Source: Clostridiales bacterium
GTDB taxonomy: Bacteria; Bacillota; Clostridia; Lachnospirales; Lachnospiraceae
Assembly: GCA_018365455.1 (NCBI GenBank)
Contig: JAGZJZ010000004.1
Coordinates: 62,001-126,000, forward strand
Reading direction: 5' to 3'
Length of the DNA stretch: 64,000 bases
Part shown: piece by piece, positions 34,160-42,122 of the stretch
How positions within the stretch are numbered: the stretch's first letter is position 1
Layout: each line of letters starts with the position of its first letter
The notes under the pieces: generated by a model
Database searches by the model: none
What the model was told of the DNA's origin: nothing
What the model saw: the letters and a program-made list of their open reading frames with translations, nothing else
Made by a program: the position numbers and the translations under genes

Positions 34160-34267
34160 TAAGGCTGAAAGAAAAATATGATATAGAAAGGATGCCACAA
34201 AGCCATTCTTTCAGCCGGATTTATTGTGGCAGTATTGCAGGGTCTGCAATACGCAGTGGTAATGTGA
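34160..34267 (+). promoter_or_regulatory. Candidate structured leader RNA of the GH127 gene (copy 1)
   Basis: Three helices are visible. Helix 1: GGCTGAAAGAA (34163-34173) with TTCTTTCAGCC (34206-34216), a perfect 11 bp. Helix 2: TGCCACAA (34193-34200) with TTGTGGCA (34224-34231), a perfect 8 bp; its left arm is inside the helix 1 loop and its right arm outside, so the two interleave as a pseudoknot or are alternatives. Helix 3: GTATTGCA (34232-34239) with TGCAATAC (34245-34252), ending exactly 15 nt before the ATG. The same arrangement precedes the GH20 gene at 49169. I recognise no known riboswitch class. Confidence 0.6.
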
Positions 34268-36208
34268 ATGAAACTAAAATCAATGAATTTAAAGGACATT
34301 AAAATACATGATGAATTCTGGTCCAGACACGTGGATCTGGTGAGAAAGGTAATTATCCCCTATCAGTGGGAAATCATGAATGACCGGGTGGAGGATGCAG
34401 AATCCAGCCATTGCCTGGAGAATTTTAAAATAGCGGCAGGGAGAAGCAAAGGAGATTTCTACGGTGCCGTATTTCAGGATACAGATATTGCAAAATGGTT
34501 GGAAGCAGTAGGGTTCTCGCTTGTCTGTAATCCTGATGCCGAACTGGAAGCAACCGCAGACGAAGTAATTGATTTGATAGCGGATGCACAGTGTGACGAT
34601 GGTTATATCAATACTTACTTTACGATTAAGGAACCGGATAAACGCTGGAGCAACCTCTGTGAAGGTCATGAACTGTATACCGCAGGCCATCTCATGGAAG
34701 CAGCTGCGGCTTATTACGAAGGTACGGGAAAGAGAAAATTCTTAGACTGTATGTGTAGATTTGCAGATCTGATCTGTGAGACATTTGGAGAAGAAGAAGG
34801 TAAAATCCATGGTTATCCGGGACACCAGGAGGTGGAAATCGGTTTAGTCAAACTGTACCGGATTACGAAGGAACGCAGATATCTGGATATGGCAAAATAT
34901 TTTATTGATATAAGGGGCGTGGGTGAAAACTATTTTCTGAAGGAAATGAAAAAGGATGGACATAAACGTATTTTCCCGGAATTTGCAGATTATGATACAA
35001 AGTATTCCCAGTCCCATATTCCGGTACGGGAACAGAAAACGGCAGAAGGGCATGCCGTACGTGCGGTCTATATGTACTGCGCCATGGCGGATCTGGCTTA
35101 TGAGTGCCAGGATTTATCTCTGATGGAAGCCTGTGAGACTCTGTGGAATAACATGGTAAGTAAGCGCATGTACATTACGGGCGGGATAGGTTCATCGGGA
35201 ATCCTGGAACGTTTTACCACAGATTATGACCTGCCCAATGAATACAATTATTCTGAGAGCTGTGCTTCTATCGGACTTGCACTTTTCGGACTGCGTATGA
35301 ATCAGATTACCAGAGACGGCAGATATATGGAGGAAGTGGAACGCGCCCTTTATAACACTATATTGGCGGGGATTGCCCTGGACGGACGCAGTTTCTTTTA
35401 CGTAAATCCACTAGAAGTCTCGCCGGATGCCTGTATGCCCAGAACTTCCAAGGAGCATGTAAAACCGGTAAGGCAGAAATGGTTTGGTGTTGCATGCTGT
35501 CCGCCGAATATTGCCAGAACTCTGGCATCTCTGGGGCAGTACATTTATAGCACACAGGGAGATTCCGTATGGGTGAACCTGTTTGTTACAAGCGAAGTAC
35601 AGCAGGAACTGGATTCAGGCAGGATACTTCTGAAACAGGAGACTAGATTCCCCAATGAAGGAAAAACAGTAATCCAAATTGAAAATCAGGAAAAAATAAA
35701 AGTATCTCTGGCAGTACGCGTTCCGGAGTATGCAAAAGATGCCGCATTCTATTGTGACGGCAGGGAAATTACGCCTGATAAAATGGAAAAGGGTTATGCT
35801 TTTTTCACAGTGGACAAAGAAGAAATGGAGCTTACCATGGAATTTTCCATGCAGCCAAGAATTCTTCATGCAAATCCCCTGGTAAAAGCGGATACCGGAA
35901 AAGTTGCAATTATGAAAGGCCCCTGTGTATACTGTCTGGAGGAAACAGACAATGGAAATAATCTGCCGGGCCTGTTCCTGGATACCAGTGAACCCCTGAG
36001 GGAAGATTTTAAAGCGGATCTCCTGGGGGGTGTAACCGTTATCAGTGGAAAGGGTAAAAGGCTTGTATCGGATGAGTGGAAAGAGGGAGAGTTGTACAAG
36101 GAATGTGTGCCAAAGACGGAAGGCGCAGCATTGACTTTTATACCATATGCCTACTGGGGAAACCGGGTTACCGGAGAAATGTTAGTCTGGGTGAGAGAGA
36201 TTTTGTAA
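34268..36208 (+). CDS. GH127 beta-L-arabinofuranosidase (HypBA1-like)
   Basis: A 646-residue cytoplasmic enzyme (no signal peptide) that releases L-arabinose from beta-1,2-linked arabinobiose and related plant hydroxyproline-linked arabinosides. The family's unusual zinc-cysteine site is intact: E330-x-C332 in SESCAS and C410-C411 in VACCPPN correspond to Glu338, Cys340, Cys417 and Cys418 of B. longum HypBA1. E314 in ILERFTTD has the same 16-residue offset as the acid/base Glu322. An (alpha/alpha)6 barrel (about 10-430) is followed by beta-sandwich domains. The length matches HypBA1 (658). The ribosome binding site is weak, and a conserved three-helix leader precedes the start, so expression may be controlled after transcription. 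It is the intracellular end of the pathway begun by the secreted glycosidase. Confidence 0.93.
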   Translation: MKLKSMNLKDIKIHDEFWSRHVDLVRKVIIPYQWEIMNDRVEDAESSHCLENFKIAAGRSKGDFYGAVFQDTDIAKWLEAVGFSLVCNPDAELEATADEVIDLIADAQCDDGYINTYFTIKEPDKRWSNLCEGHELYTAGHLMEAAAAYYEGTGKRKFLDCMCRFADLICETFGEEEGKIHGYPGHQEVEIGLVKLYRITKERRYLDMAKYFIDIRGVGENYFLKEMKKDGHKRIFPEFADYDTKYSQSHIPVREQKTAEGHAVRAVYMYCAMADLAYECQDLSLMEACETLWNNMVSKRMYITGGIGSSGILERFTTDYDLPNEYNYSESCASIGLALFGLRMNQITRDGRYMEEVERALYNTILAGIALDGRSFFYVNPLEVSPDACMPRTSKEHVKPVRQKWFGVACCPPNIARTLASLGQYIYSTQGDSVWVNLFVTSEVQQELDSGRILLKQETRFPNEGKTVIQIENQEKIKVSLAVRVPEYAKDAAFYCDGREITPDKMEKGYAFFTVDKEEMELTMEFSMQPRILHANPLVKADTGKVAIMKGPCVYCLEETDNGNNLPGLFLDTSEPLREDFKADLLGGVTVISGKGKRLVSDEWKEGELYKECVPKTEGAALTFIPYAYWGNRVTGEMLVWVREIL

Positions 36209-36233
36209 TTAGGTTAAAGAGGGGACAAAACCC

Positions 36234-36287
36234 CACGCGGGCATACGCCGGGAAAACATGATGTGTTTCCCGGCGTATGCCCGCGTG
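36234..36287. terminator. Long bidirectional terminator hairpin
   Basis: A perfect 22-bp GC-rich stem (36234-36255 with 36266-36287; outer bases CACGCGGGC/GCCCGCGTG) with a 10-nt loop. It lies between the convergent GH127 and cupin genes. AAAACCCC on the left gives a T-run for minus-strand transcripts; the plus strand has only a short one. Confidence 0.8.
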
Positions 36288-36312
36288 CTGCACTTTCAGG
36301 ATATACGTTAAA

Positions 36313-36759
36313 TTACCACTTGCAGGAAGAGCTGTTTCCATGTCTTTCAGCGTCCGCCTTTGTACGATGCACAGTTCCCCATGGATGCTTTGGCGGTGCG
36401 TATACGGATGACAGCTTTAAAGGACATCTTTCGGGGTTCATGATATTGTGCCAGGTTCCGGCAGGTACAAATACGGCATCACCGGGACACAATTCATATT
36501 GGCATTCTGGCTGCCCTTTGCAGCGGCTCATCAAAACAATGGCTTTTCCATGTTCCACTCGGATCATCTGCTCCGTATCAGGATGTAATTCCCAGCCTAT
36601 ATCTTCACAAGGCGGGATACACATGATTGTCATTTGCATATGGCATCCTGTCCATACTGCGGTACGGAAGTTTTGATTTTGCGCTGCCATTTCCTCAACT
36701 TTTAATACACAGGGACCAGGACCATTATCGGTCTGCCTCATGCAGCAATTATTATTCAT
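36313..36759 (-). CDS. Cupin domain-containing protein
   Basis: A 148-residue cytoplasmic protein with a single conserved cupin barrel. Cupin motif 1 is around WELHPDTEQMIRVEHGKA (His, Glu and a later His as metal ligands), and motif 2 is PGDAVFVPAGTWHNIMN. Extra cysteines at the N-terminus (NNCCM), in MCIPPCED, RCKGQPEC and at the C-terminus suggest additional metal binding or disulphides. GGAGG lies 8 bases before the ATG at 36759; an upstream ATG at 36774 overlaps that site and is unlikely. The role is unknown. Cupins of this type are often sugar isomerases, stress proteins or regulators. Confidence 0.85.
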   Translation of the reverse strand: MNNNCCMRQTDNGPGPCVLKVEEMAAQNQNFRTAVWTGCHMQMTIMCIPPCEDIGWELHPDTEQMIRVEHGKAIVLMSRCKGQPECQYELCPGDAVFVPAGTWHNIMNPERCPLKLSSVYAPPKHPWGTVHRTKADAERHGNSSSCKW

Positions 36760-36876
36760 AAGAAAATCCTCCATTCAGATTTCTATATTAAAGTATGCTT
36801 TTGGACGATATATGTGAGGCAATTTATAAATACCGTTTAAACTGGTCTTAAAAACTGGTTTTCAGGGGAAAAAGAA

Positions 36877-36905
36877 TTGCAATTCATATTAAAATAAAAT
36901 ATAAT
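36877..36905 (+). promoter_or_regulatory. Promoter of the small membrane protein / secDF unit
   Basis: TTGCAA (36877-36882) and TATAAT (36900-36905) are 17 bp apart, 84 bases before the gene at 36990. Confidence 0.75.
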
Positions 36906-36989
36906 AGGCGTATATGTTTACAGCGTATCAGATCATTCATTTCTGACAGATGCACACCAGGATCTGCGGATTAAAAAGGAGGGAGCCCC

Positions 36990-37421
36990 ATGAAAAAAAC
37001 GATTATCATGTTTGTTTTTACACTTTTTTTTCTTGGACTCTTTTTTTATGTGAAAGCAGAAGCCCATCTCGTAACAGGAACAGGGACCAGTGTACTTGCT
37101 GACACCAGTGGATCATCTTATACCTATGGCCAGCCCCGCATTTTTGCAAAGCTGACACCGGCAGATACGCCGGCTGGAATCCAGGAAAAGGTGCCGGCAC
37201 TGGGAATTACGAATTATGTGGAAGAACGGAATAACCAAAGGCCTTTTAACGGAAGCGTACTGGCGATTTTATTGTATATTGCAACAAATGTCTTGTTGGG
37301 CAGCGGACGGAGCAGTTTGTTCTGGATACTGTCTATTTGTCTTACATTTTCATGTATTCTGATCAGTCAGGTTCAAATCTTACACCAATCCGATGGAAAA
37401 AAACGTACTGTTATCTTTTAG
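36990..37421 (+). CDS. Small membrane protein of unknown function
   Basis: A 143-residue protein with an N-terminal hydrophobic helix (IIMFVFTLFFLGLFFYV, possibly a signal anchor), an extracellular Thr/Gly/Pro-rich segment (about 25-85, with PAGIQEKVPALG), and two C-terminal hydrophobic helices (VLAILLYIATNVLL and LFWILSICLTFSCILI) followed by a basic end. No family was recognised. GGAGGG precedes the ATG at 36990. It lies 81 bp upstream of secDF and may share its transcript, which would suggest an envelope role. Confidence 0.65.
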   Translation: MKKTIIMFVFTLFFLGLFFYVKAEAHLVTGTGTSVLADTSGSSYTYGQPRIFAKLTPADTPAGIQEKVPALGITNYVEERNNQRPFNGSVLAILLYIATNVLLGSGRSSLFWILSICLTFSCILISQVQILHQSDGKKRTVIF

Positions 37422-37430
37422 CCGTTCATA

Positions 37431-37458
37431 GGGTGTGTTCATTTTTAAAATACGCTCT
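37431..37458. repeat. Relic of a palindrome C-type element
   Basis: GGTGTGTTC directly joined to ATTTTTAAAATACGCTCT matches the two tips of palindrome C (right tip 16 of 18 bases) with the whole middle deleted. Confidence 0.55.
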
Positions 37459-37502
37459 AAAAGTAAAATTTACGAAAAGAAGATAATCAGGAGGATTGTA
37501 CA

Positions 37503-39704
37503 TTGAAAAATAAGAAAAATCATATTTGGTTTGCGTTAGCTCTTATCGTAGCCTTTCTTTTGCTTACTATTTTTGGAGCTGGAAAGGAAGTAAAAGGGAT
37601 TCAGGACATGCGTTTTGGAATTGACATCCGGGGCGGTGTTGAGGCGGTATTTGAACCGGTTGGAGTTACCGGAGTTCCCACAGAAAAGCAGATGGAATCG
37701 GCACGTAATGTTATTGAAAGCAGATTGGATGCAGAAAATATCACGGACCGTGAAGTTACGGTGGACAAAAGTGAAGGCCATATTATCGTGCGTTTCCCAT
37801 GGAAATCCGATGAAAAAGACTTTAATCCCGAATCTGCAATCTCTGAATTGGGCGAAACAGCAAAGCTTACCTTCCGTGATCCAGGCGGAAATGTGCTTGT
37901 AGAGGGAGAAAATGTTGCCGACAGTTCGGTTACAAGAGATCAGGAAACAGGAGAATATGTAGTAGAATTACAGTTTGATAAGACTGGAGCGGATGCATTT
38001 GCCAAGGCAACCCAGGAGCTGGTTGGCAAACAAATGGGCATCTATATGGATGAGCAGATGATTTCAAACCCCACGGTACAGCAGGCAATTACCGGTGGAA
38101 AAGCAATCATTAACGGTATGGCAAACAGCGACGAGGCAAAGTCATTATCCGATAAAATTAATTCCGGTGCACTGCCATTTTCCATGAAGACAAGCAATTA
38201 TAATACGATCAGTCCGTCACTTGGAAGCCAGGCGCTGAAAGCAATGGTAACAGCTTCTATAGTAGCACTTTTATTAGTTATTATATTTATGATTAGTATT
38301 TACAGACTGCCTGGTTTTATCAGCTGTCTGACCCTTATATTTCAGATGTGTCTGCAGATACTGGCGCTTTCATTTCCACAGTATACGCTGACCCTGCCTG
38401 GTATCGCCGGTCTGATTCTCTCCGTTGGTATGGCGGTGGATGCCAATATTATTATCAGCGAACGAATAGGCGAAGAATTGAGAGCCGGCACAAGTATCCG
38501 TGCGGCTGTTAAAAAAGGTTATCAGAATGCATTCTCATCGGTACTGGATGGCAATCTGACCACAGCAGCGGTAGCGCTGATCCTAATGATGTTTGGTTCC
38601 GGAACGATGCTTAGCTTTGGATATACATTATTTACCGGGGTTATTATCAACCTGGCAGCCGGTGTCTGGATGTCCAGATTTATGCTGGAATCCGTAATTC
38701 GATATGATGTATTTGATAAAGTAAAACTGTTCCGTAAGAAAAAAGACCGTAAAATGATTCGTTTTGCAGCAAAAAGAAAATGGGTATTTGCATTTACAGC
38801 TTGTATTTTGATTATGGGTGCAATCATCACCGGTGTAAATGGAGTGAAACTGGATACACAGTTTACCGGCGGCGTTATATTAAAATATACTTATTCCGGT
38901 GATACAGATACAGAAAAGATCGGAAATGCGGTAAACACGGCCTTAAACCGTCCGGTAAGCGTACAGACCTCTCAGGATTCTGCTACCGGTGATAAAAAGT
39001 TAGTGCTGACCCTTGCGGGAAATGAAGGTATCAGCCCGGATGACCAGAAGAAAGTCACAGAAGAAATTAATAAACTGGGCGATACATCCTATGATTTATC
39101 AGAAACCTTTGCGGTAGAGCCTTATATTGGAGCGAAGGCATTAAATAATTCCGTAATTGCAATTGTATTGTCTGCATTGTTTATCATTGCGTACATCTGG
39201 GTTCGATTCAAATCCCTGTCCGGATTATCAGCTGGATTATCTGCGGTAATTGCATTATTACATGATGTTATTCTGGTATTCTTCGTATTTGGTGTATTTA
39301 AGATCCCGGTAAATGATGCCTTTGTGGCGGTTACCCTGACCATAATCGGATATTCCATCAACGACACCATCGTACTCTACGACAGAATTCGGGAAAATAT
39401 CCGAAATAAGGCGGGCAACAAGAAAGAAACCCTGTGTGAATTAGTAGACCGAAGCATCACTGAGACCATCGGGCGTTCTGTAAAGACCGCATGCACGACA
39501 GCGATCTGTGTTGCAATCGTACTTATTTTTGCATTGATTTACCATATAGAATCCATCCGCGTATTCTCGTTGCCGTTGCTGGTAGGTATCATCAGCGGCT
39601 GTTATTCTTCCGTATGTATTGCAGGACCTCTTTGGGTAACCTGGAAAGAGTTCCGTGCTAAAAGAAGTGAAAAGATTGAGATGAGTAAGGGAAAGAAGAA
39701 ATAG
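37503..39704 (+). CDS. secDF: Protein translocase subunit SecDF (fused)
   Basis: A 733-residue membrane protein that uses the proton gradient to pull exported proteins out of the Sec channel. SecD and SecF are fused. The SecD half has an N-terminal helix, the P1 region with GIDIRGGVEAVFEP, ALPFSMKTSNYNTISPSLGS, and a membrane core with LTLPGIAGLILSVGMAVDANIIISERI. The SecF half has LDTQFTGGVILKYTY, then a second six-helix block with VTLTIIGYSINDTIVLYDRIREN. About twelve helices are expected. The start is a TTG at 37503, 8 bases after AGGAGG. A clear terminator follows at 39776. Confidence 0.95.
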   Translation: MKNKKNHIWFALALIVAFLLLTIFGAGKEVKGIQDMRFGIDIRGGVEAVFEPVGVTGVPTEKQMESARNVIESRLDAENITDREVTVDKSEGHIIVRFPWKSDEKDFNPESAISELGETAKLTFRDPGGNVLVEGENVADSSVTRDQETGEYVVELQFDKTGADAFAKATQELVGKQMGIYMDEQMISNPTVQQAITGGKAIINGMANSDEAKSLSDKINSGALPFSMKTSNYNTISPSLGSQALKAMVTASIVALLLVIIFMISIYRLPGFISCLTLIFQMCLQILALSFPQYTLTLPGIAGLILSVGMAVDANIIISERIGEELRAGTSIRAAVKKGYQNAFSSVLDGNLTTAAVALILMMFGSGTMLSFGYTLFTGVIINLAAGVWMSRFMLESVIRYDVFDKVKLFRKKKDRKMIRFAAKRKWVFAFTACILIMGAIITGVNGVKLDTQFTGGVILKYTYSGDTDTEKIGNAVNTALNRPVSVQTSQDSATGDKKLVLTLAGNEGISPDDQKKVTEEINKLGDTSYDLSETFAVEPYIGAKALNNSVIAIVLSALFIIAYIWVRFKSLSGLSAGLSAVIALLHDVILVFFVFGVFKIPVNDAFVAVTLTIIGYSINDTIVLYDRIRENIRNKAGNKKETLCELVDRSITETIGRSVKTACTTAICVAIVLIFALIYHIESIRVFSLPLLVGIISGCYSSVCIAGPLWVTWKEFRAKRSEKIEMSKGKKK

Positions 39705-39775
39705 GGAATGCAGTAGAATAAATTGGAATGAGATACATTCTGGTGTTTTAAAAAAGATGTATAGTAGTTGTTGAG

Positions 39776-39809
39776 AAAACCGCTTGCCGTGAGGTGAGCG
39801 GTTTTTTTG
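39776..39809 (+). terminator. Intrinsic terminator of secDF
   Basis: AAAACCGCT and AGCGGTTTT pair around a 12-nt loop, followed by a T-run. Confidence 0.9.
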
Positions 39810-39903
39810 TAATTCTATAAAACGAAAAATATGGGAATTACGTTAGAAAAATTAAAATAATACATAATTAAAATATTAAAAATGAGAAAAAAACGTATAA
39901 CTG

Positions 39904-39932
39904 TTGAATTTCAAAATATATTATGTTAGACT
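39904..39932 (+). promoter_or_regulatory. Promoter of the AAA/RloB pair
   Basis: TTGAAT (39904-39909), a 17-bp spacer and TAGACT (39927-39932) preceded by TG (extended -10), 25 bases before the first gene. Confidence 0.55.
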
Positions 39933-39957
39933 GTATAAATGAGGAGGTCATAATTTT

Positions 39958-41223
39958 ATGCTAATTATGTTTAAAGTAAAAAATTACTGTTCTTTTAAAG
40001 ATGAGGCCGTATTGGATTTAAGAGCAGCCTCTTATAAACAGCATGCATCCCATTTGCTGAATACTTCGGGCGGAACAAATTTAGTAAAGACTGCTGCTAT
40101 TTATGGAGCTAATGCATCAGGAAAATCAAATTTTATATCAGCGATGTACTTTTTTGAAAAATATATATTTCAGCAGTTTATAACCAAAAAAAATTTGGAT
40201 GAATGGGATTTACGCACAAAGACATTGGGTGAAGATTTGGAACCTTTCCGTCTGAGTGAAGATCACGATAAAGTTTCTGAATTTGATATTATTTTTACTT
40301 CTGATGGAGATCAAATACAGTATGGATTTGAGTGCACAGCAGATGAGGTACTTAACGAATGGTATTATATTAATGACAAGAAAGTATTTGAAAGATTAAA
40401 GGGCATTGTTACTTATGGAAATAAATATGTAAATATTTTAAAATGTTTTAGCAAGGTACCAAAAGAAAGGTTATATCTATCGGTATTAGAATATTTTCTA
40501 GAGGAAGAAGAAAAGAAAATCATATTGAAAAAATTTATTAAATTCTTTCGTGAGGAGTATAATGTTTTTTTGGAGATTTTCTTTGAATCAACTATTAAAA
40601 ATGTTGCAGGTTTAATCTACCTGAATCAAAGGTTAATAGATGATAAAATATTCAGAGATCGGGTGGAGGAATATCTAAAACAGGCAGATGTGGGAATCAA
40701 AGGACTTGATCTGCAAGTGAAGACAGTTCTGGATAGCAGCAACGGGTTGGAGAAAGAACAAAGGGTGATCAGAACAATTCATGATGTCTACGATAATCAT
40801 GGTAATATAACTGGACAAAGACTCTTTGATCTCCAACAAGAATCCACAGGTACTCTGCGTTTTTTATCTTATATCCAGGAGGTAATCAGGATGACAGAAA
40901 AAGGAGGCGTATTTGTTGTTGATGAAATATCTGCCAGACTGCACCCGCTGCTTACTAAATTAATAATTGATATTTTTCAGGATAGTAAGAATACCAAGGC
41001 ACAGTTAATCTTCACAACACATGATATATCATTGCTCAAAAAAGAGCAGTTCAGGAGGGATGAAGTTATATTTATAGATAAAAATTTACGGGGAGAATCC
41101 GCCTTATATTCATTGTCAGACCTAAAGGTTAGAGATGATGCCACGTTTCATAAAGAATATCTGCAGGGAAAATATGGCGCCATACCGATTTTTAACTATA
41201 ATGCATTGCTAGAGGAGGTATGA
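39958..41223 (+). CDS. AAA-family ATPase of an AbiL/RloA-like defence pair
   Basis: A 421-residue cytoplasmic ATPase of the COG1106/AAA_15 (OLD-like, SMC-head-like) group. Residues 1-30 form the first strand pair (FKVKNYCSFKDEAVLDLRA). The Walker A is GANASGKS at 50-57, the signature-like region is LFDLQQESTGTLRFLSYI, the Walker B ends in D322-E323 (GGVFVVDEISARLHP), and the switch is FTTHD. A long insert (about 90-290) between the Walker motifs is helical. Such ATPases act as sensors or scaffolds for an effector encoded next door. Its stop overlaps the RloB-like start by ATGA, the tight coupling typical of toxin-type defence pairs. The local sequence is more AT-rich than the flanks, consistent with transfer. 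Confidence 0.85.
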   Translation: MLIMFKVKNYCSFKDEAVLDLRAASYKQHASHLLNTSGGTNLVKTAAIYGANASGKSNFISAMYFFEKYIFQQFITKKNLDEWDLRTKTLGEDLEPFRLSEDHDKVSEFDIIFTSDGDQIQYGFECTADEVLNEWYYINDKKVFERLKGIVTYGNKYVNILKCFSKVPKERLYLSVLEYFLEEEEKKIILKKFIKFFREEYNVFLEIFFESTIKNVAGLIYLNQRLIDDKIFRDRVEEYLKQADVGIKGLDLQVKTVLDSSNGLEKEQRVIRTIHDVYDNHGNITGQRLFDLQQESTGTLRFLSYIQEVIRMTEKGGVFVVDEISARLHPLLTKLIIDIFQDSKNTKAQLIFTTHDISLLKKEQFRRDEVIFIDKNLRGESALYSLSDLKVRDDATFHKEYLQGKYGAIPIFNYNALLEEV

Positions 41224-41876
41224 TTTTGGGCAGAACAATACTTACATCCAAGCGTAAAAAAAATATAAAGAACACTTATTTAGGGCATATACTGATCTTT
41301 TGCGAGGGAATGACAGAAAAGCTTTATCTACAATATTTTACAGATATTCTTAAGAAAAATAAGTTTAATGATATTAAAATAGAGATAGAATCTGCAAATG
41401 GCAATGCAAGCAGGGTATTTAAATTTGCAGATGCCTATCTTTGTGAAGAAAATAATAATAGAAAATACAGTAATTATAAAAAATATCTCATTTTTGACTG
41501 TGATGCGCCACCGAATATACAACATATAATTACAGACATGATTTCGTCCGCAAACAACTACGAAGTAGTAGTGTCAAACTTTCTTTTTGAAATCTGGCTT
41601 CTAATGCATTTTGAAATCGTAGAAAAAAAGTTAACAAAAGGTGAAATTTATAGAAGGCTGGAAAGTCATTTGAGAAATAATTATGAAAAAGCGAATGAAG
41701 GCCTGATCAGGGAGATTATACAGAAGGGAAGTGTAGAGGCGGCAATTGATAATGCCGAAAGTCTTGCAAAACAATATATTGAAAGAAAAATAAACCTAAC
41801 TGAGAATATTGAAGCAATGAATCCTTTTACTAATATTTATTCGTTAGTTGAGCAGTTGCTGGCAGCGATATCATAA
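41220..41876 (+). CDS. RloB-like TOPRIM-family effector (AbiLii-like)
   Basis: A 218-residue RloB/AbiLii-type protein. The TOPRIM-like fold shows the catalytic Glu (E29 in LIFCEGMTEK) and an acidic pair, D93 and D95, in LIFDCDAP, the metal-binding site expected of nuclease-type TOPRIM domains. The later YEVVVSNFLFEIWLLMHFE segment is diagnostic of the RloB family. A basic stretch near the N-terminus (SKRKKNIKNTY) may bind nucleic acid. Start and stop are translationally coupled to the upstream ATPase. Together they match AbiL-type abortive infection systems: the ATPase detects phage and the TOPRIM protein attacks nucleic acid. That mechanism is inferred from the related OLD and PARIS systems. 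Confidence 0.85.
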   Translation: MILGRTILTSKRKKNIKNTYLGHILIFCEGMTEKLYLQYFTDILKKNKFNDIKIEIESANGNASRVFKFADAYLCEENNNRKYSNYKKYLIFDCDAPPNIQHIITDMISSANNYEVVVSNFLFEIWLLMHFEIVEKKLTKGEIYRRLESHLRNNYEKANEGLIREIIQKGSVEAAIDNAESLAKQYIERKINLTENIEAMNPFTNIYSLVEQLLAAIS

Positions 41877-42122
41877 TAAGAAAAACGAAAGTAATACTCT
41901 ATTATATCTGATTTTATCAAAATTCTGATTTATCCAAACATTTATATTTATAAAAATCCATCTAAAAATATTCATAAAGTATCCCCAGTATTATATTAAT
42001 TTTAAATACTTATTAAACGTGTAAAAAATTACATATCCAAAAGTCGAACCCTGCATATACGATTCCAGCCAGTTACTATATAATCAGAACTATCAAGTAC
42101 ACACAAGAAGGAGGATTTGGTT

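Noticed and set aside
36234..36287. Integration or attachment site
   Set aside because: The perfect 22-bp hairpin sits between convergent genes and is explained as a terminator; no integrase or direct repeats flank it.
36263..36676. Plus-strand open frame of 137 codons
   Set aside because: It runs opposite the cupin gene and begins inside the terminator hairpin; the minus-strand frame has cupin motifs and a good ribosome binding site.
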